Positions 17,465 to 28,004 of a stretch of DNA of 51,679 nucleotides are shown one piece after another. Source of the DNA: Reyranella sp. GTDB taxonomy: Bacteria; Pseudomonadota; Alphaproteobacteria; Reyranellales; Reyranellaceae. A program made the translations under genes and the position numbers. The notes below the pieces were generated by a model that ran no database searches, was not told the origin of the DNA, and was given only the letters and a program-made list of their open reading frames with translations. Every line of letters starts with the position of its first letter. The first letter of the stretch is position 1. The stretch lies in the NCBI RefSeq assembly GCF_030651995.1, contig NZ_JAUSBN010000059.1:1-51679 (forward strand), read 5' to 3'.

Positions 17465-18742
17465 TCACTCGAACAGCATGATGGGGTCGACCCGCCACAG
17501 CCGCCGGATGGCGAACAGGCTGGAGACGAGGGTCATGATCAGGCAGGCGACCAGCGCCACGACCATTTCGCGCAGGCCCATCGACATGCCGAGATGCATG
17601 GCGGCCTCCGTGGCGCCATAGACGAAGCGCGCGAGGGTGAAGGCCACCAGGAAGGCCGGCGTGATGATGGCAGCGCCGATCTGGGCGATCATGAACAGGA
17701 AGAACCACCAGTCGTACCCGAGGCTCTTCAGGATGGCGTACTCAGGCAGGTAGAACCGGATGATCTGGTACTGGGCGTAGTAGATGAAGACCATGCCGAT
17801 CATCACGCCCATCACGAAGCCCAGGTCGGTGATGTAGCCGACCGGCGTCTCGCGCGACCAGTAGGTCCGCTCACGCTTCTCGAAGTCGCGCAGGGTGACG
17901 ACCTCGCCGCGTCCCGCCAGCGCGGTGTTGAGCTCGCTGCGAACCTGGTCGACGTTCGCGCCCCTGGCGAGCTGGACCGCGATGAAGGCCGGCCGTTCCG
18001 ACCACCACGAGCCGAACACTTCGGCCATCGTGTCCTCCGACATGATGATCGAGCCGTCGTTCAGCACGTTGGGGCCGAGCGCGAAGGTGCCGACCACGAA
18101 CAGCTGACGCAGCAGCCCGCGCGTGTCGGGCGGTCCCAGGACCTGGAACTCCGGCTTGCCGGGCCCCACCTGCTCGGCAAGATCGCCGAAATAGGGCCTC
18201 GATTCGCGATCGTAGAGGAGCCGCCGGGCCTCGCGAAGGCGGTAGAGGTTGTCGCGCAGACCCGGCACGTCGATGGCGGGCCGCTCCACGTCGAGGGCGT
18301 ACCAGGCGATCCGGCGGCTTCCTTCCATGCCTTTGTGGGTCAGCGACATGACGCCGAACCAGAACGGCAGCGTGTTCGTCACCGCCGGATTGGCCGACAG
18401 AACGTCCATCATCGATGCCGGTACCTCGGCATGAAGCTGCAGCGACTTGAAGCCATAAGGGACCAGGACGAGGTCGCCTACGACGGAGCGGTGAAGCCTG
18501 ATCGCCGAGTCATAGACCGCACGCTCGATGCCGAGCTGGGCGAAGATCACCAGCAGGCTCGCGGTGACGCCGGCAAGCGACAGGAGGGTGCTGGTCCGTT
18601 GGCGCTTGAGCTGCTGGGCGCCCAGCGGCATCCGAGTGGCGGTTATGGCGGCCGCCCGCAAACGCGCCAACGAGAAGCTCGGCCGCCAGCTGAACCAGCG
18701 CCGCGGCCGCAGCGGCGGATTGCCTGGCAGCGTGACAGCCAT
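17465..18742 (-). CDS. ABC transporter permease, DevC-like (FtsX/MacB fold)
   Basis: The 425-residue protein has the four-helix FtsX-type layout: one helix near residues 52-72 (LLSLAGVTASLLVIFAQLG), a periplasmic domain of about 200 residues, then three helices from about residue 295 (GFVMGVMIGMVFIYYAQY onward) and a final IRRLWRVDPIMLF tail. The early QLGIERAVYDSA segment after the first helix is typical of DevC. The start codon overlaps the adaptor stop as TGATG. It is the membrane part of the second exporter in this operon and should couple ATP use by the next gene to the periplasmic adaptor. Confidence 0.9.
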   Translation of the reverse strand: MAVTLPGNPPLRPRRWFSWRPSFSLARLRAAAITATRMPLGAQQLKRQRTSTLLSLAGVTASLLVIFAQLGIERAVYDSAIRLHRSVVGDLVLVPYGFKSLQLHAEVPASMMDVLSANPAVTNTLPFWFGVMSLTHKGMEGSRRIAWYALDVERPAIDVPGLRDNLYRLREARRLLYDRESRPYFGDLAEQVGPGKPEFQVLGPPDTRGLLRQLFVVGTFALGPNVLNDGSIIMSEDTMAEVFGSWWSERPAFIAVQLARGANVDQVRSELNTALAGRGEVVTLRDFEKRERTYWSRETPVGYITDLGFVMGVMIGMVFIYYAQYQIIRFYLPEYAILKSLGYDWWFFLFMIAQIGAAIITPAFLVAFTLARFVYGATEAAMHLGMSMGLREMVVALVACLIMTLVSSLFAIRRLWRVDPIMLFE

Positions 18743-19740
18743 CAGAGAAAGGTGACGCGCGTCTCGCGGCCCAGTACCTGGGGCATGCTGGACGGGTCGT
18801 CGAGCTGGATCTCGACCTGAACCACGCGCGCGTCGGTGGAGGAACCGCCATCGGGCTCCATGCGCTGCATGCGCTTCACCGTCGGCGCGACGCGAGAGAT
18901 CGTGCCCATGTAAACGGTCGGACTGCCACGGAAGGTCACCTCGACCTTGCCACCGGCCGCAATGCGACCGACATTCAGTTCGTCCACGTCGGCCAGCACG
19001 CGAAGTTGGGACAGATCGACGATCTTGGCGATGCCGTTCTGGGAGACGCGCTCACCCTGACGGGAATAAATCTGGATAACGATGCCGTCGAGCGGCGACC
19101 GCACAAGTGCCTGCTCGCGTGTGTTCCGGGCATTGTCGAGTTTGGCCTTGATGATCGAAATGTCGGTATCGATCTGCTGCAGGTCCGTCTGCAGCGTCTC
19201 TTTCATGACACGCAGTTTCGCCTGCTCCCGCTCGAGGCTCTGAAGGGAGATGCTCTGCTCGAGCTGCTTCTGGTCCGGCGGCTTGCCGGAACGCTGCATC
19301 TCGAGGTTCTTGAGCTTGACCTCTTCGGCCGCCGACCTGACCATGACTTCCTGCATGGCGATCTCGGCGGTGCGATAGCCGCTGAACATCGCCTCGCGAG
19401 CCCGCTCGGTCTTGACGAGCTCCGCCTCGGTCGTTCGAACGGCGATGTCGGCCTTGGGATAGTTCGACAGGACGGCGATGGTCTCGTCGCGCTTGACCTT
19501 CTGGCCATCCGTAATCCGCAACTCGATCAGCACGCCGCCGCCGGCCGGGTCGCCGGCAATCAGGGCCGTGCCCGCAGGCGAGTCGGTGTAGCCTCGGGAG
19601 ATCAGCGGCGGCAACGGACGGGGGCCGTCCTGTGCACTGCTGGTCTGCCGGCTGGGAGTCATCCACAGGATGAGGGCCGCGCCGACGAGCAGCGCGACCA
19701 GTCCTGCGGCGCTCCAAGTGAACTTTCTTACCTGCGCCAT
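18742..19740 (-). CDS. Periplasmic adaptor (membrane fusion) protein, DevB/HlyD type
   Basis: The 332-residue protein has an N-terminal membrane anchor (about residues 8-28), a first lipoyl half (GVLIELRITDGQKVKRDE), a long alpha-helical hairpin from about 100 to 205 rich in Glu, Lys and Gln, the second lipoyl half (ALVRSPLDGIVIQIY..GERV) and a beta-barrel (LRVLADVDELNVGRI). This is the standard adaptor architecture linking an inner-membrane ABC permease to an outer-membrane duct. It is followed without gap by the DevC-like permease and preceded 55 bases away by an outer-membrane export lipoprotein gene. Confidence 0.93.
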   Translation of the reverse strand: MAQVRKFTWSAAGLVALLVGAALILWMTPSRQTSSAQDGPRPLPPLISRGYTDSPAGTALIAGDPAGGGVLIELRITDGQKVKRDETIAVLSNYPKADIAVRTTEAELVKTERAREAMFSGYRTAEIAMQEVMVRSAAEEVKLKNLEMQRSGKPPDQKQLEQSISLQSLEREQAKLRVMKETLQTDLQQIDTDISIIKAKLDNARNTREQALVRSPLDGIVIQIYSRQGERVSQNGIAKIVDLSQLRVLADVDELNVGRIAAGGKVEVTFRGSPTVYMGTISRVAPTVKRMQRMEPDGGSSTDARVVQVEIQLDDPSSMPQVLGRETRVTFL

Positions 19741-19795
19741 AACAAATAGTACCAGAAAACCCTTGGGGACGCTGCCCCTAGTTGGAAGTTCGGCG

Positions 19796-20950
19796 TCAGA
19801 AGCCTGTCGTCAGAACATTGCCGCGCGCGACGCCCACGATCGAGAAGGTGCGATAGATTGATGTCAATATCTTGTCGTATTCGTAGAGTGGCGCGTTCGT
19901 TATGTAGACAACGTCCTTCGGCAGCACCGGAAACTGCTGAGCGATGAATATGGAGACCGGCTGGTAAAGGTCCAGCCGGAAAACCCGCGCCCGCGCTGTG
20001 GGATTATTCTGCAAATCCCCCATCCTGAACACATAAACGCCCGTTTTGTTGGCCCGCGCGTCGTTGAGCCCCCCGACCATGCCCATGGCCTCGAGCAGGC
20101 TGATCGAATGCTTGGACATGTCGACGTTGCCGGCCTTCAGGACGGCGCCCAGCACGGTGAACATCCGCGGATTGGGGCGCACCACGATTTCGTCGTTCTT
20201 CTGGAGGCCGATGTCGCCCCCGGCCAGCAGGTCGGAATATTGCGACTGCAGGATGATCTGGCCGTTGCGGCGCACCACCACCTCGAACTGATTGGCGCCA
20301 ACGCCGTTGGGAGCCTGGCCGCCGATGCCGGACGGACCGCCGGCCTTGTTGATCGCCTCGACGACGGTGCGCACACCCTCGAGCAGGGAAATTCGTCCGG
20401 GATTCCTGACGTCGCCCGAGACCATCACGGTGTGGGTCCGATCGGCGACGAATTCGACGATCACCTGCGGGTCCTGGGCCTTGCCGGAAGTCGCGACCTG
20501 CTGGGCGATCTTCTTCTCGATCTGGCTGAGGTCGAGCCCTGCGACCTTGACCGTACCGACGAACGGCACGTTGATCGTGCCGTCGTCGGTGACGCGCTGG
20601 ACGCCGAAGTCCGCTCCCGGCCGCTGGATGGTCGGGAAAATGCTGCCCTCGTAGGGCTCGAAGATACGAACCTTGATGGCGTCGCCGGGCGCTACGGCGA
20701 TGCGGCCGCCGGCTGGGAGATTGCTCACCGTCGAGGGGCGGTCGATCGGGGGCGGCTGGCGGTAGTTCGCGATGGTCGTCGGCGTGAGGTCGATGACGTC
20801 GAAGGGCAAGGCATCCGTCGTCGTCGTGGCCGCGCCCCCCATCCAGGGACCGTCGCCAGGCATCGCGGTACAGGCCGCCAAGCCGACAACCAGGCCGAGG
20901 ACAATGGCGGTAGGTCGCGCGGCAGCGCGCAGCCAGCTCCAGATTGTCAA
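19796..20950 (-). CDS. Polysaccharide export lipoprotein, Wza/GumB (OPX) type
   Basis: I chose the TTG at 20950: it has GGAG eight bases upstream, gives a 384-residue protein and starts directly with a lipoprotein signal ending in the lipobox LAAC (Cys27). A further in-frame TTG upstream at 21004 would add 18 residues in front of the signal and looks worse. The body has the Poly_export domain (VAPGDAIKVRIFEP... DGTINVPFVGTVKVAGLDLSQIE) followed by two SLBB-type domains (TVMVSGDVRNPGRISLLEG and FTVLGAVLKAGNVDM). OPX proteins form the outer-membrane and periplasmic channel for capsule or exopolysaccharide. Its partner here may be the KpsMT-type exporter, the DevBCA-like exporter or both. Confidence 0.93.
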   Translation of the reverse strand: MTIWSWLRAAARPTAIVLGLVVGLAACTAMPGDGPWMGGAATTTTDALPFDVIDLTPTTIANYRQPPPIDRPSTVSNLPAGGRIAVAPGDAIKVRIFEPYEGSIFPTIQRPGADFGVQRVTDDGTINVPFVGTVKVAGLDLSQIEKKIAQQVATSGKAQDPQVIVEFVADRTHTVMVSGDVRNPGRISLLEGVRTVVEAINKAGGPSGIGGQAPNGVGANQFEVVVRRNGQIILQSQYSDLLAGGDIGLQKNDEIVVRPNPRMFTVLGAVLKAGNVDMSKHSISLLEAMGMVGGLNDARANKTGVYVFRMGDLQNNPTARARVFRLDLYQPVSIFIAQQFPVLPKDVVYITNAPLYEYDKILTSIYRTFSIVGVARGNVLTTGF

Positions 20951-21009
20951 ATCCCGATCTCCGTCCGGAACTGTCGCAGCGATTCGCGCCGCGCCTGGTC
21001 CCAACTCAT
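20947..21009 (-). CDS. Possible 20-codon leader ORF overlapping the OPX start
   Basis: An ATG at 21009 opens a 20-residue frame (MSWDQARRESLRQFRTEIGI) whose TGA stop overlaps the TTG start of the export lipoprotein in the sequence TTGA. Such an arrangement can couple translation of the downstream gene. Its own ribosome site is weak and the peptide is arginine-rich without a recognised motif, so it may be fortuitous. Confidence 0.3.
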   Translation of the reverse strand: MSWDQARRESLRQFRTEIGI

Positions 21010-21037
21010 TGATAATTCAACTCAGCCCGGCCGGTAG

Positions 21038-21421
21038 TTAACCCGCGGCGCCGCGCGGGTGCAAGCTTTCCCCGGCGAAGAGTCGTGGTTCCTTCTCCAG
21101 TCTCGCGGCCGCCTCCTCCGCCGTCCCGACGATATCGAGCAGTTCCGAGAAACCACTGACGAGAAGGCAATCCCAGGCCGCGCCGGCGAACCGGCAGAAA
21201 ACGATGCGGGCCTGCACGTTCGCCGCCTGATGCAGCACGGACGCGAAGGTCCGGACACCGGCAGCGCTCATGTAGGCGACCTCGCTGGCATCGACGATGA
21301 GGCGCGCGCCTGGCCGAAGGGCTGCCAGCAGCGTCTTCTCGACGGTGGTCGCGGTCACCGAATCGATCTTCGCCGGCAGCATCACGGTGGAGATCGGCTG
21401 CTTGTTGCTCATGCTACTCAT
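21038..21421 (-). CDS. STAS domain protein (anti-sigma antagonist / MlaB-like)
   Basis: The 127-residue protein is a single STAS domain: LIVDASEVAYMSAAGVRTFASVL carries the family core, with the Ser of YMSAAG at the position phosphorylated in SpoIIAA-type proteins, followed by IVFCRFAGAAWDCLLVSGF. The start at 21421 overlaps the upstream glycosyltransferase stop as ATGA; a second Met three codons on is an alternative. STAS proteins bind kinases or anti-sigma factors, or, as in MlaB, bind and control an ABC ATPase. No anti-sigma kinase is in the window, and the gene is embedded in a two-exporter operon, so control of export or synthesis is a plausible inference. Confidence 0.85.
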   Translation of the reverse strand: MSSMSNKQPISTVMLPAKIDSVTATTVEKTLLAALRPGARLIVDASEVAYMSAAGVRTFASVLHQAANVQARIVFCRFAGAAWDCLLVSGFSELLDIVGTAEEAAARLEKEPRLFAGESLHPRGAAG

Positions 21422-22584
21422 ACGGACTTTCCGGATGCGGCATCCCTCTGCCTGTCCTTGGGGGCCACGTGGCGATCGCGCCACTGCCCCCCCAGATCGC
21501 TACCACGCCAATAGATGGTTCGGCCCCACAGCGCATTCACGATCAGGACGGGTGCCAGGACCTCGCGAACCAGCGCCGCGGCCGCCGCGCCCACCCCGAA
21601 GGACAGGCCTCGGCCCTTCATGAACCACTTCTCGGCCAGCAGCCATGCGACGGTATGGAAGACAAGGGCGCCGACGACCAGGGCGGCGTTCGCTCCCGAA
21701 TAGATGAGGGCGCCGACGCCGGCCAGGCCGGTGGCAGCCCAGCCGATTGCGGGTTCCCACAGCACGAGCGGCCATACCGGCAGCCGCAGCCGCGTTCGCG
21801 CCCAGCGCACCTGGCGTTGCCACACGATCGGCCAGGACCGCTCTCCGAGCGGGAGCCGCGGCATGACCTCGCCCAGCAGCGTGGACAGGCCCAGTTCGCG
21901 CACCGAACGCACGACCGAATAGTCGTCGGCGATCCAGCGATTGAAGCCCCGCCAGTTGCCGATACGCTGCAGGGTTTCGCGGGTCATCAGCGTGACGCCG
22001 CCCGACGCCACGGCCAGCCCCAACCGGTCGGCGGCGAACAGGAACCTCGCCTGATGACCGTCGATATAGGCGCGCTCGATCTCGGCCGCGAAGGTCCCGG
22101 GTGCTTCCGCCGCCTTGAGCGCGAGCACGAGCCCCGCTCCCTCCGCCAGGGGCGCGGCCGCACGGCACAGTTCGTCGAGGCCGAGCTGGATGCCGGCATC
22201 GCACAGTCCGACGACGGGGCGGCTGGCCGCTTCCAACCCCTTGCGCACGTTGTTCATCTTCGGATTGAACGTGTCGTCCCTGCCGACGAGGATCGGTGCC
22301 TCGGGCCAAAGGGTCCTGAGCGGCGCCACCGCGCCATCGTCGGGCTGGGCCACGCAGATCAGCACTTCGACCCCCGCCTCGGCCAGCCGGCGCAAGACCT
22401 CGACGTAGGCGACCGTCGCGTCCTCGGCGCCGGCCATCGGCGCCACGATGCTGAAATCACCGGCCCGGTGTCTGACGGCGAACGTCCGTCGGGGGGTACG
22501 CGCCAGCGCGGCACTTGCCCACTGGATTGCCGAACCGAACGACCACCAGCCGAAGCCGAGCCACGCCAGGGTCCCCGGCTCCAT
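21418..22584 (-). CDS. Membrane glycosyltransferase, ceramide-glucosyltransferase-like (GT21/GT2)
   Basis: The 388-residue protein has an N-terminal helix, a GT-A domain and C-terminal helices. Motifs match the ceramide glucosyltransferase/HpnI branch: NPKMNNVRKG (where the usual signature has N-x-K-x-N), VVGLCDAG (D-x-D equivalent), ADDYSVVRSV (catalytic Asp region) and QRQVRWARTRLR (Q-x-x-R-W). Such enzymes transfer a sugar to a lipid in the inner membrane. In this operon it may make the lipid-linked primer on which the polysaccharide is built. It lies 6 bases after the ABC ATPase gene and overlaps the STAS gene by 4. Confidence 0.85.
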   Translation of the reverse strand: MEPGTLAWLGFGWWSFGSAIQWASAALARTPRRTFAVRHRAGDFSIVAPMAGAEDATVAYVEVLRRLAEAGVEVLICVAQPDDGAVAPLRTLWPEAPILVGRDDTFNPKMNNVRKGLEAASRPVVGLCDAGIQLGLDELCRAAAPLAEGAGLVLALKAAEAPGTFAAEIERAYIDGHQARFLFAADRLGLAVASGGVTLMTRETLQRIGNWRGFNRWIADDYSVVRSVRELGLSTLLGEVMPRLPLGERSWPIVWQRQVRWARTRLRLPVWPLVLWEPAIGWAATGLAGVGALIYSGANAALVVGALVFHTVAWLLAEKWFMKGRGLSFGVGAAAAALVREVLAPVLIVNALWGRTIYWRGSDLGGQWRDRHVAPKDRQRDAASGKSV

Positions 22585-22590
22585 GCCGTG

Positions 22591-23397
22591 TCACTCGCCC
22601 GCGGCGACCTGCTTCGCGTTTCCGGAGGAGAAGCGCTGGACGTCGTCCTTCTCGACCAGCAGGGCGCGGTGATAGGAGCGGATGACGTCGTTGGGATCGC
22701 CCTGCTCGCGGATGCGGCCTTCCTCGATCCAGATCGCCCGCGTGCACAGGCGGCGCACTTCGGCCATCGAATGGGACACGAAGAGCAGCGTCCCCGTCTT
22801 GCGGAAATTGTCGATCCAGTCGAGGCACTTGCGCTGGAACGCCGCGTCGCCGACCGACAGGGCCTCGTCGACCACCAGGATCTCGGCCTCGACATGGGCG
22901 CAGATCGAGAAGGCGAGGCGCGTGCGCATGCCCATCGAATAGTGCTTCACCGGCTGGTCCATGTACTCGCCGATGCCGGCGAACTCGGCGATCGAATCGA
23001 ACTTGCGCAGGACCTCGCTGCGCTTGAGCCCGAGCACGGCGCCGCCGATCAGGACGTTCTCACGGCCCGACAGCTCCATGTCGAAGGTCGAGCCCAGTGC
23101 CAGCACCGGTGCGATGCGCCCCGTGACCCGAAGCTCGCCATGGCTGGGCAAGGTCATGCCGCAGACGACCTGAAGCAGGGTGGACTTGCCGCAGCCGTTG
23201 CGGCCGAGGATGCCGATGCTCTCGCCCTTCCTCACCTCGAGGCTGATGTCGCGCAGCACCCAGAACGGCTTGAAGTAGGCCTTCCACCAGCCGAACAGGA
23301 CCTGTTTCAGCCAGTCGTTGCGGTGAGCGTAGAGCTGGAACGCCTTGCCGAGGTTCTTGGCCTCGACGACGATCTCAGAGGACGTCGACGATGACAT
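22591..23397 (-). CDS. Polysaccharide ABC transporter ATP-binding protein (KpsT/Wzt type)
   Basis: The 268-residue ATPase (ATG at 23397, overlapping the permease by 23 bases) has Walker A GILGRNGCGKSTLL, an unusual signature KHYSMGMRTRLAF as is normal in this subfamily, and Walker B ILVVDEALSVGD. The N-terminal extension VEAKNLGKAFQLYAHRNDWLKQV and the insertion WWKAYFKPFWVLRDIS are typical of Wzt/KpsT/TagH. The C-terminal carbohydrate-binding domain found in O-antigen Wzt is absent, so this is the short capsule-type form. An in-frame upstream start at 23427 would add ten residues. Confidence 0.94.
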   Translation of the reverse strand: MSSSTSSEIVVEAKNLGKAFQLYAHRNDWLKQVLFGWWKAYFKPFWVLRDISLEVRKGESIGILGRNGCGKSTLLQVVCGMTLPSHGELRVTGRIAPVLALGSTFDMELSGRENVLIGGAVLGLKRSEVLRKFDSIAEFAGIGEYMDQPVKHYSMGMRTRLAFSICAHVEAEILVVDEALSVGDAAFQRKCLDWIDNFRKTGTLLFVSHSMAEVRRLCTRAIWIEEGRIREQGDPNDVIRSYHRALLVEKDDVQRFSSGNAKQVAAGE

Positions 23398-24253
23398 TCC
23401 GGTACCTGTCGAAGAACCAATAGCCAAAATAGAAGCTGAACAGCGAAATAAACAATGTCCAGCCGTAGAGGATCATGTTGGGCAATCTGCCCCCCAGCAC
23501 CAAGTCGCGCAGAATTTCGACAAAGCAAACCAGCGCATTGCCATACATCCAAAAATCGTAGGGCGCCGGCACCATCGACGGCAGATAGAAAATCGGCGTC
23601 GCAAACATGAAAAGAGGCACGATCGTGATCATCAGATAGCCGGCATCGCGCGTGAATGCTCCGAGAGCCGCCAGGAACCATGACATGCCGATCAAGAACG
23701 CTATGAACGGGATGAAAATGAACGGCAGCAACAGCACCGTCACGGGCAGCTCGCCAATCACCGCCAATTGGAACAGCAGCATCACCCCCAAGGAGATCAG
23801 CGTATAGGCCGTGGCGCGCAGCGTCGAGATCACCGCCAGCATGTCGCTGGGAAAGATCGTCTGCTTGATGAAATGGGTGTACTCGTGCAGCAGCATCGGT
23901 GCACGAAATGCCATCTCTGAGAAGAAATTGAAGATGATGAGGCCGCCGAAGATGAATAGGGCGTAACCGGCCTGGCTCTTGGCTAGATTTTCGGGCAGCG
24001 GCAGAGTCAGGGCCGTGCTGAATACCAAGGAATAGACGGCGATCATCAGCAGGGGGGCAATGATCGCCCAGATCCATCCGGCGATCGACCCTTTGAAGCG
24101 CTCGCGAACCTCGCGCCGCAGGATGGCAGCGATCAGGTCACGATGCTGCAACATGCGGACGAACGGCTTCACGATGAAGCTGAAGAGGCGCTCGATCGGG
24201 CCGAGATTTTCGACCACGATCTGCTTGCCGTTGACGACTTTCACCGACGGCAT
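23375..24253 (-). CDS. Polysaccharide ABC transporter permease (KpsM/Wzm type)
   Basis: The 292-residue ABC-2 permease has a cytoplasmic N-terminus, the amphipathic RDLIAAILRREVRERFKGS segment and six hydrophobic helices (WIWAIIAPLLMIAVYSLVF, ALFIFGGLIIFNFFSEM and so on), as expected for KpsM/Wzm/TagG exporters that move undecaprenyl- or lipid-linked glycans across the inner membrane. AAGGAGAA lies nine bases before the ATG. Base composition is clearly lower in GC than its neighbours: by hand count 25 of 60 for 23401-23460 and 28 of 60 for 23581-23640, a possible sign of transfer. It is the first gene of the ten-gene operon, 28 bases after the tRNA. Confidence 0.93.
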   Translation of the reverse strand: MPSVKVVNGKQIVVENLGPIERLFSFIVKPFVRMLQHRDLIAAILRREVRERFKGSIAGWIWAIIAPLLMIAVYSLVFSTALTLPLPENLAKSQAGYALFIFGGLIIFNFFSEMAFRAPMLLHEYTHFIKQTIFPSDMLAVISTLRATAYTLISLGVMLLFQLAVIGELPVTVLLLPFIFIPFIAFLIGMSWFLAALGAFTRDAGYLMITIVPLFMFATPIFYLPSMVPAPYDFWMYGNALVCFVEILRDLVLGGRLPNMILYGWTLFISLFSFYFGYWFFDRYRNVIVDVL

Positions 24254-24281
24254 GAGCCGTTCTTCTCCTTCTTGGGTCCAG

Positions 24282-24356
24282 TGGTGAGCCCGGTGGGGTA
24301 CGATCCCACGACCCTCTGATTAAAAGTCAGATGCTCTACCGCTGAGCTACGGGCTC
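24282..24356 (-). tRNA. tRNA-Lys (anticodon TTT)
   Basis: The minus strand folds into a full cloverleaf: acceptor GAGCCCG (24350-24356) pairs with CGGGCTC (24286-24292), anticodon stem TCTGA/TCAGA encloses the loop CTTTTAA with anticodon TTT (24322-24324), and the T-arm is GTGGG/CCCAC. The discriminator base is A and the CCA end is encoded (24282-24284). The body is 72 bases, with a short D-loop. Confidence 0.96.
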
Positions 24357-24397
24357 TTTCCGGTTCCGCGCCGCGGGCTTCTTCGCCGCGCGGCGCC

Positions 24398-24426
24398 CAT
24401 ATAAAGTGCGGGGGGCCGATGGTCAA
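24398..24426 (-). promoter_or_regulatory. Sigma-70 type promoter of tRNA-Lys
   Basis: On the minus strand TTGACC (24421-24426) and TATATG (24398-24403) are separated by exactly 17 bases, close to the sigma-70 consensus. A GC-rich discriminator follows, as in stable-RNA promoters under stringent control. The expected start is about 35 bases before the tRNA. No terminator or second promoter is apparent between the tRNA and the polysaccharide operon. Confidence 0.75.
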
Positions 24427-24443
24427 CGAGGCCTCTCCCGGCC

Positions 24444-24950
24444 TCACTTCTTACCGAATTTGGCCTTCAGGCGCTCGAACACCTTCTTGGACACGAATTG
24501 CGACGTGTCTCCCCCCAGCCGGGCAATATCCTTCACCAGGGACGACGCAATGAACTGGTGACGGTCGGACGCCATCAGGAAGATGGTCTCGATCGCAGGC
24601 TCCATGCGCGCATTCATGTTGGCCATCTGAATTTCGTACTCGAAATCCGAGACGGCCCGCAGCCCGCGGATGATGAGCGATGCCTTCACGTCGCGCGCAA
24701 AGTGGATCAGCAGCCCCTCGAACGGCACCACCGTGATCCGATCGCGGTCGGCCTGTGGAAAATCCGCGATATCCTCGTTGATGATGTCGATCCGCTCCTC
24801 GAGCGAGAACAGCGGGCCCTTGCCCACGTTGATATGCGGGCCGATCACAAGCCTGTCGACGAGGCGCAGTGAGCGCCGGACCACTTCCATGTGCCCGCTC
24901 GTGATGGGATCGAACGTGCCCGGATACACCCCGGTGCGCTCTACGGCCAT
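24444..24950 (-). CDS. coaD: Phosphopantetheine adenylyltransferase
   Basis: The 168-residue nucleotidyltransferase has the (H/T)xGH motif in GTFDPITSGHM (residues 11-21) and the second signature in the region SLVKDIARLGGD, plus RGLRAVSDFEYE, which binds 4'-phosphopantetheine. It makes dephospho-CoA from ATP and phosphopantetheine in the fourth step of cytoplasmic CoA synthesis. Length equals the usual bacterial CoaD. It follows gyrA by 55 bases on the same strand, an order I recall as common in alphaproteobacteria. Confidence 0.97.
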   Translation of the reverse strand: MAVERTGVYPGTFDPITSGHMEVVRRSLRLVDRLVIGPHINVGKGPLFSLEERIDIINEDIADFPQADRDRITVVPFEGLLIHFARDVKASLIIRGLRAVSDFEYEIQMANMNARMEPAIETIFLMASDRHQFIASSLVKDIARLGGDTSQFVSKKVFERLKAKFGKK

Positions 24951-25005
24951 GTCTCCCCCTTGTGCGCCGACTGCGACCGCGAAGTCTTAGCGACACGACC
25001 GGTCC

Positions 25006-27828
<2,823 letters not shown>

Positions 27829-28004
27829 GGAGACCTGGAATTTTCTCGTTCTTGCAGCCCTTCCGGAGACTCCGGCGGGGGTATCTCGCAACCTAGCAAA
27901 CAACCCCCTCCAGACCAACAAAAATCGCCTGAAAAAGCCCCCTTTAATGCATTGATTTTATTGGCTAAATTCCTCTCGAAATTGCCTCACCAAAAGGCCG
28001 TGAC
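27829..28004. promoter_or_regulatory. Divergent upstream region of gyrA and the HAD gene
   Basis: This 176-base stretch is distinctly AT-richer at 27895-27985 than the surrounding coding DNA, as expected of a promoter region. A perfect 6+1+6 palindrome (CCGGAG A CTCCGG, 27863-27875) lies in the untranslated leader of gyrA. I could not assign exact -35/-10 boxes. Confidence 0.45.
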
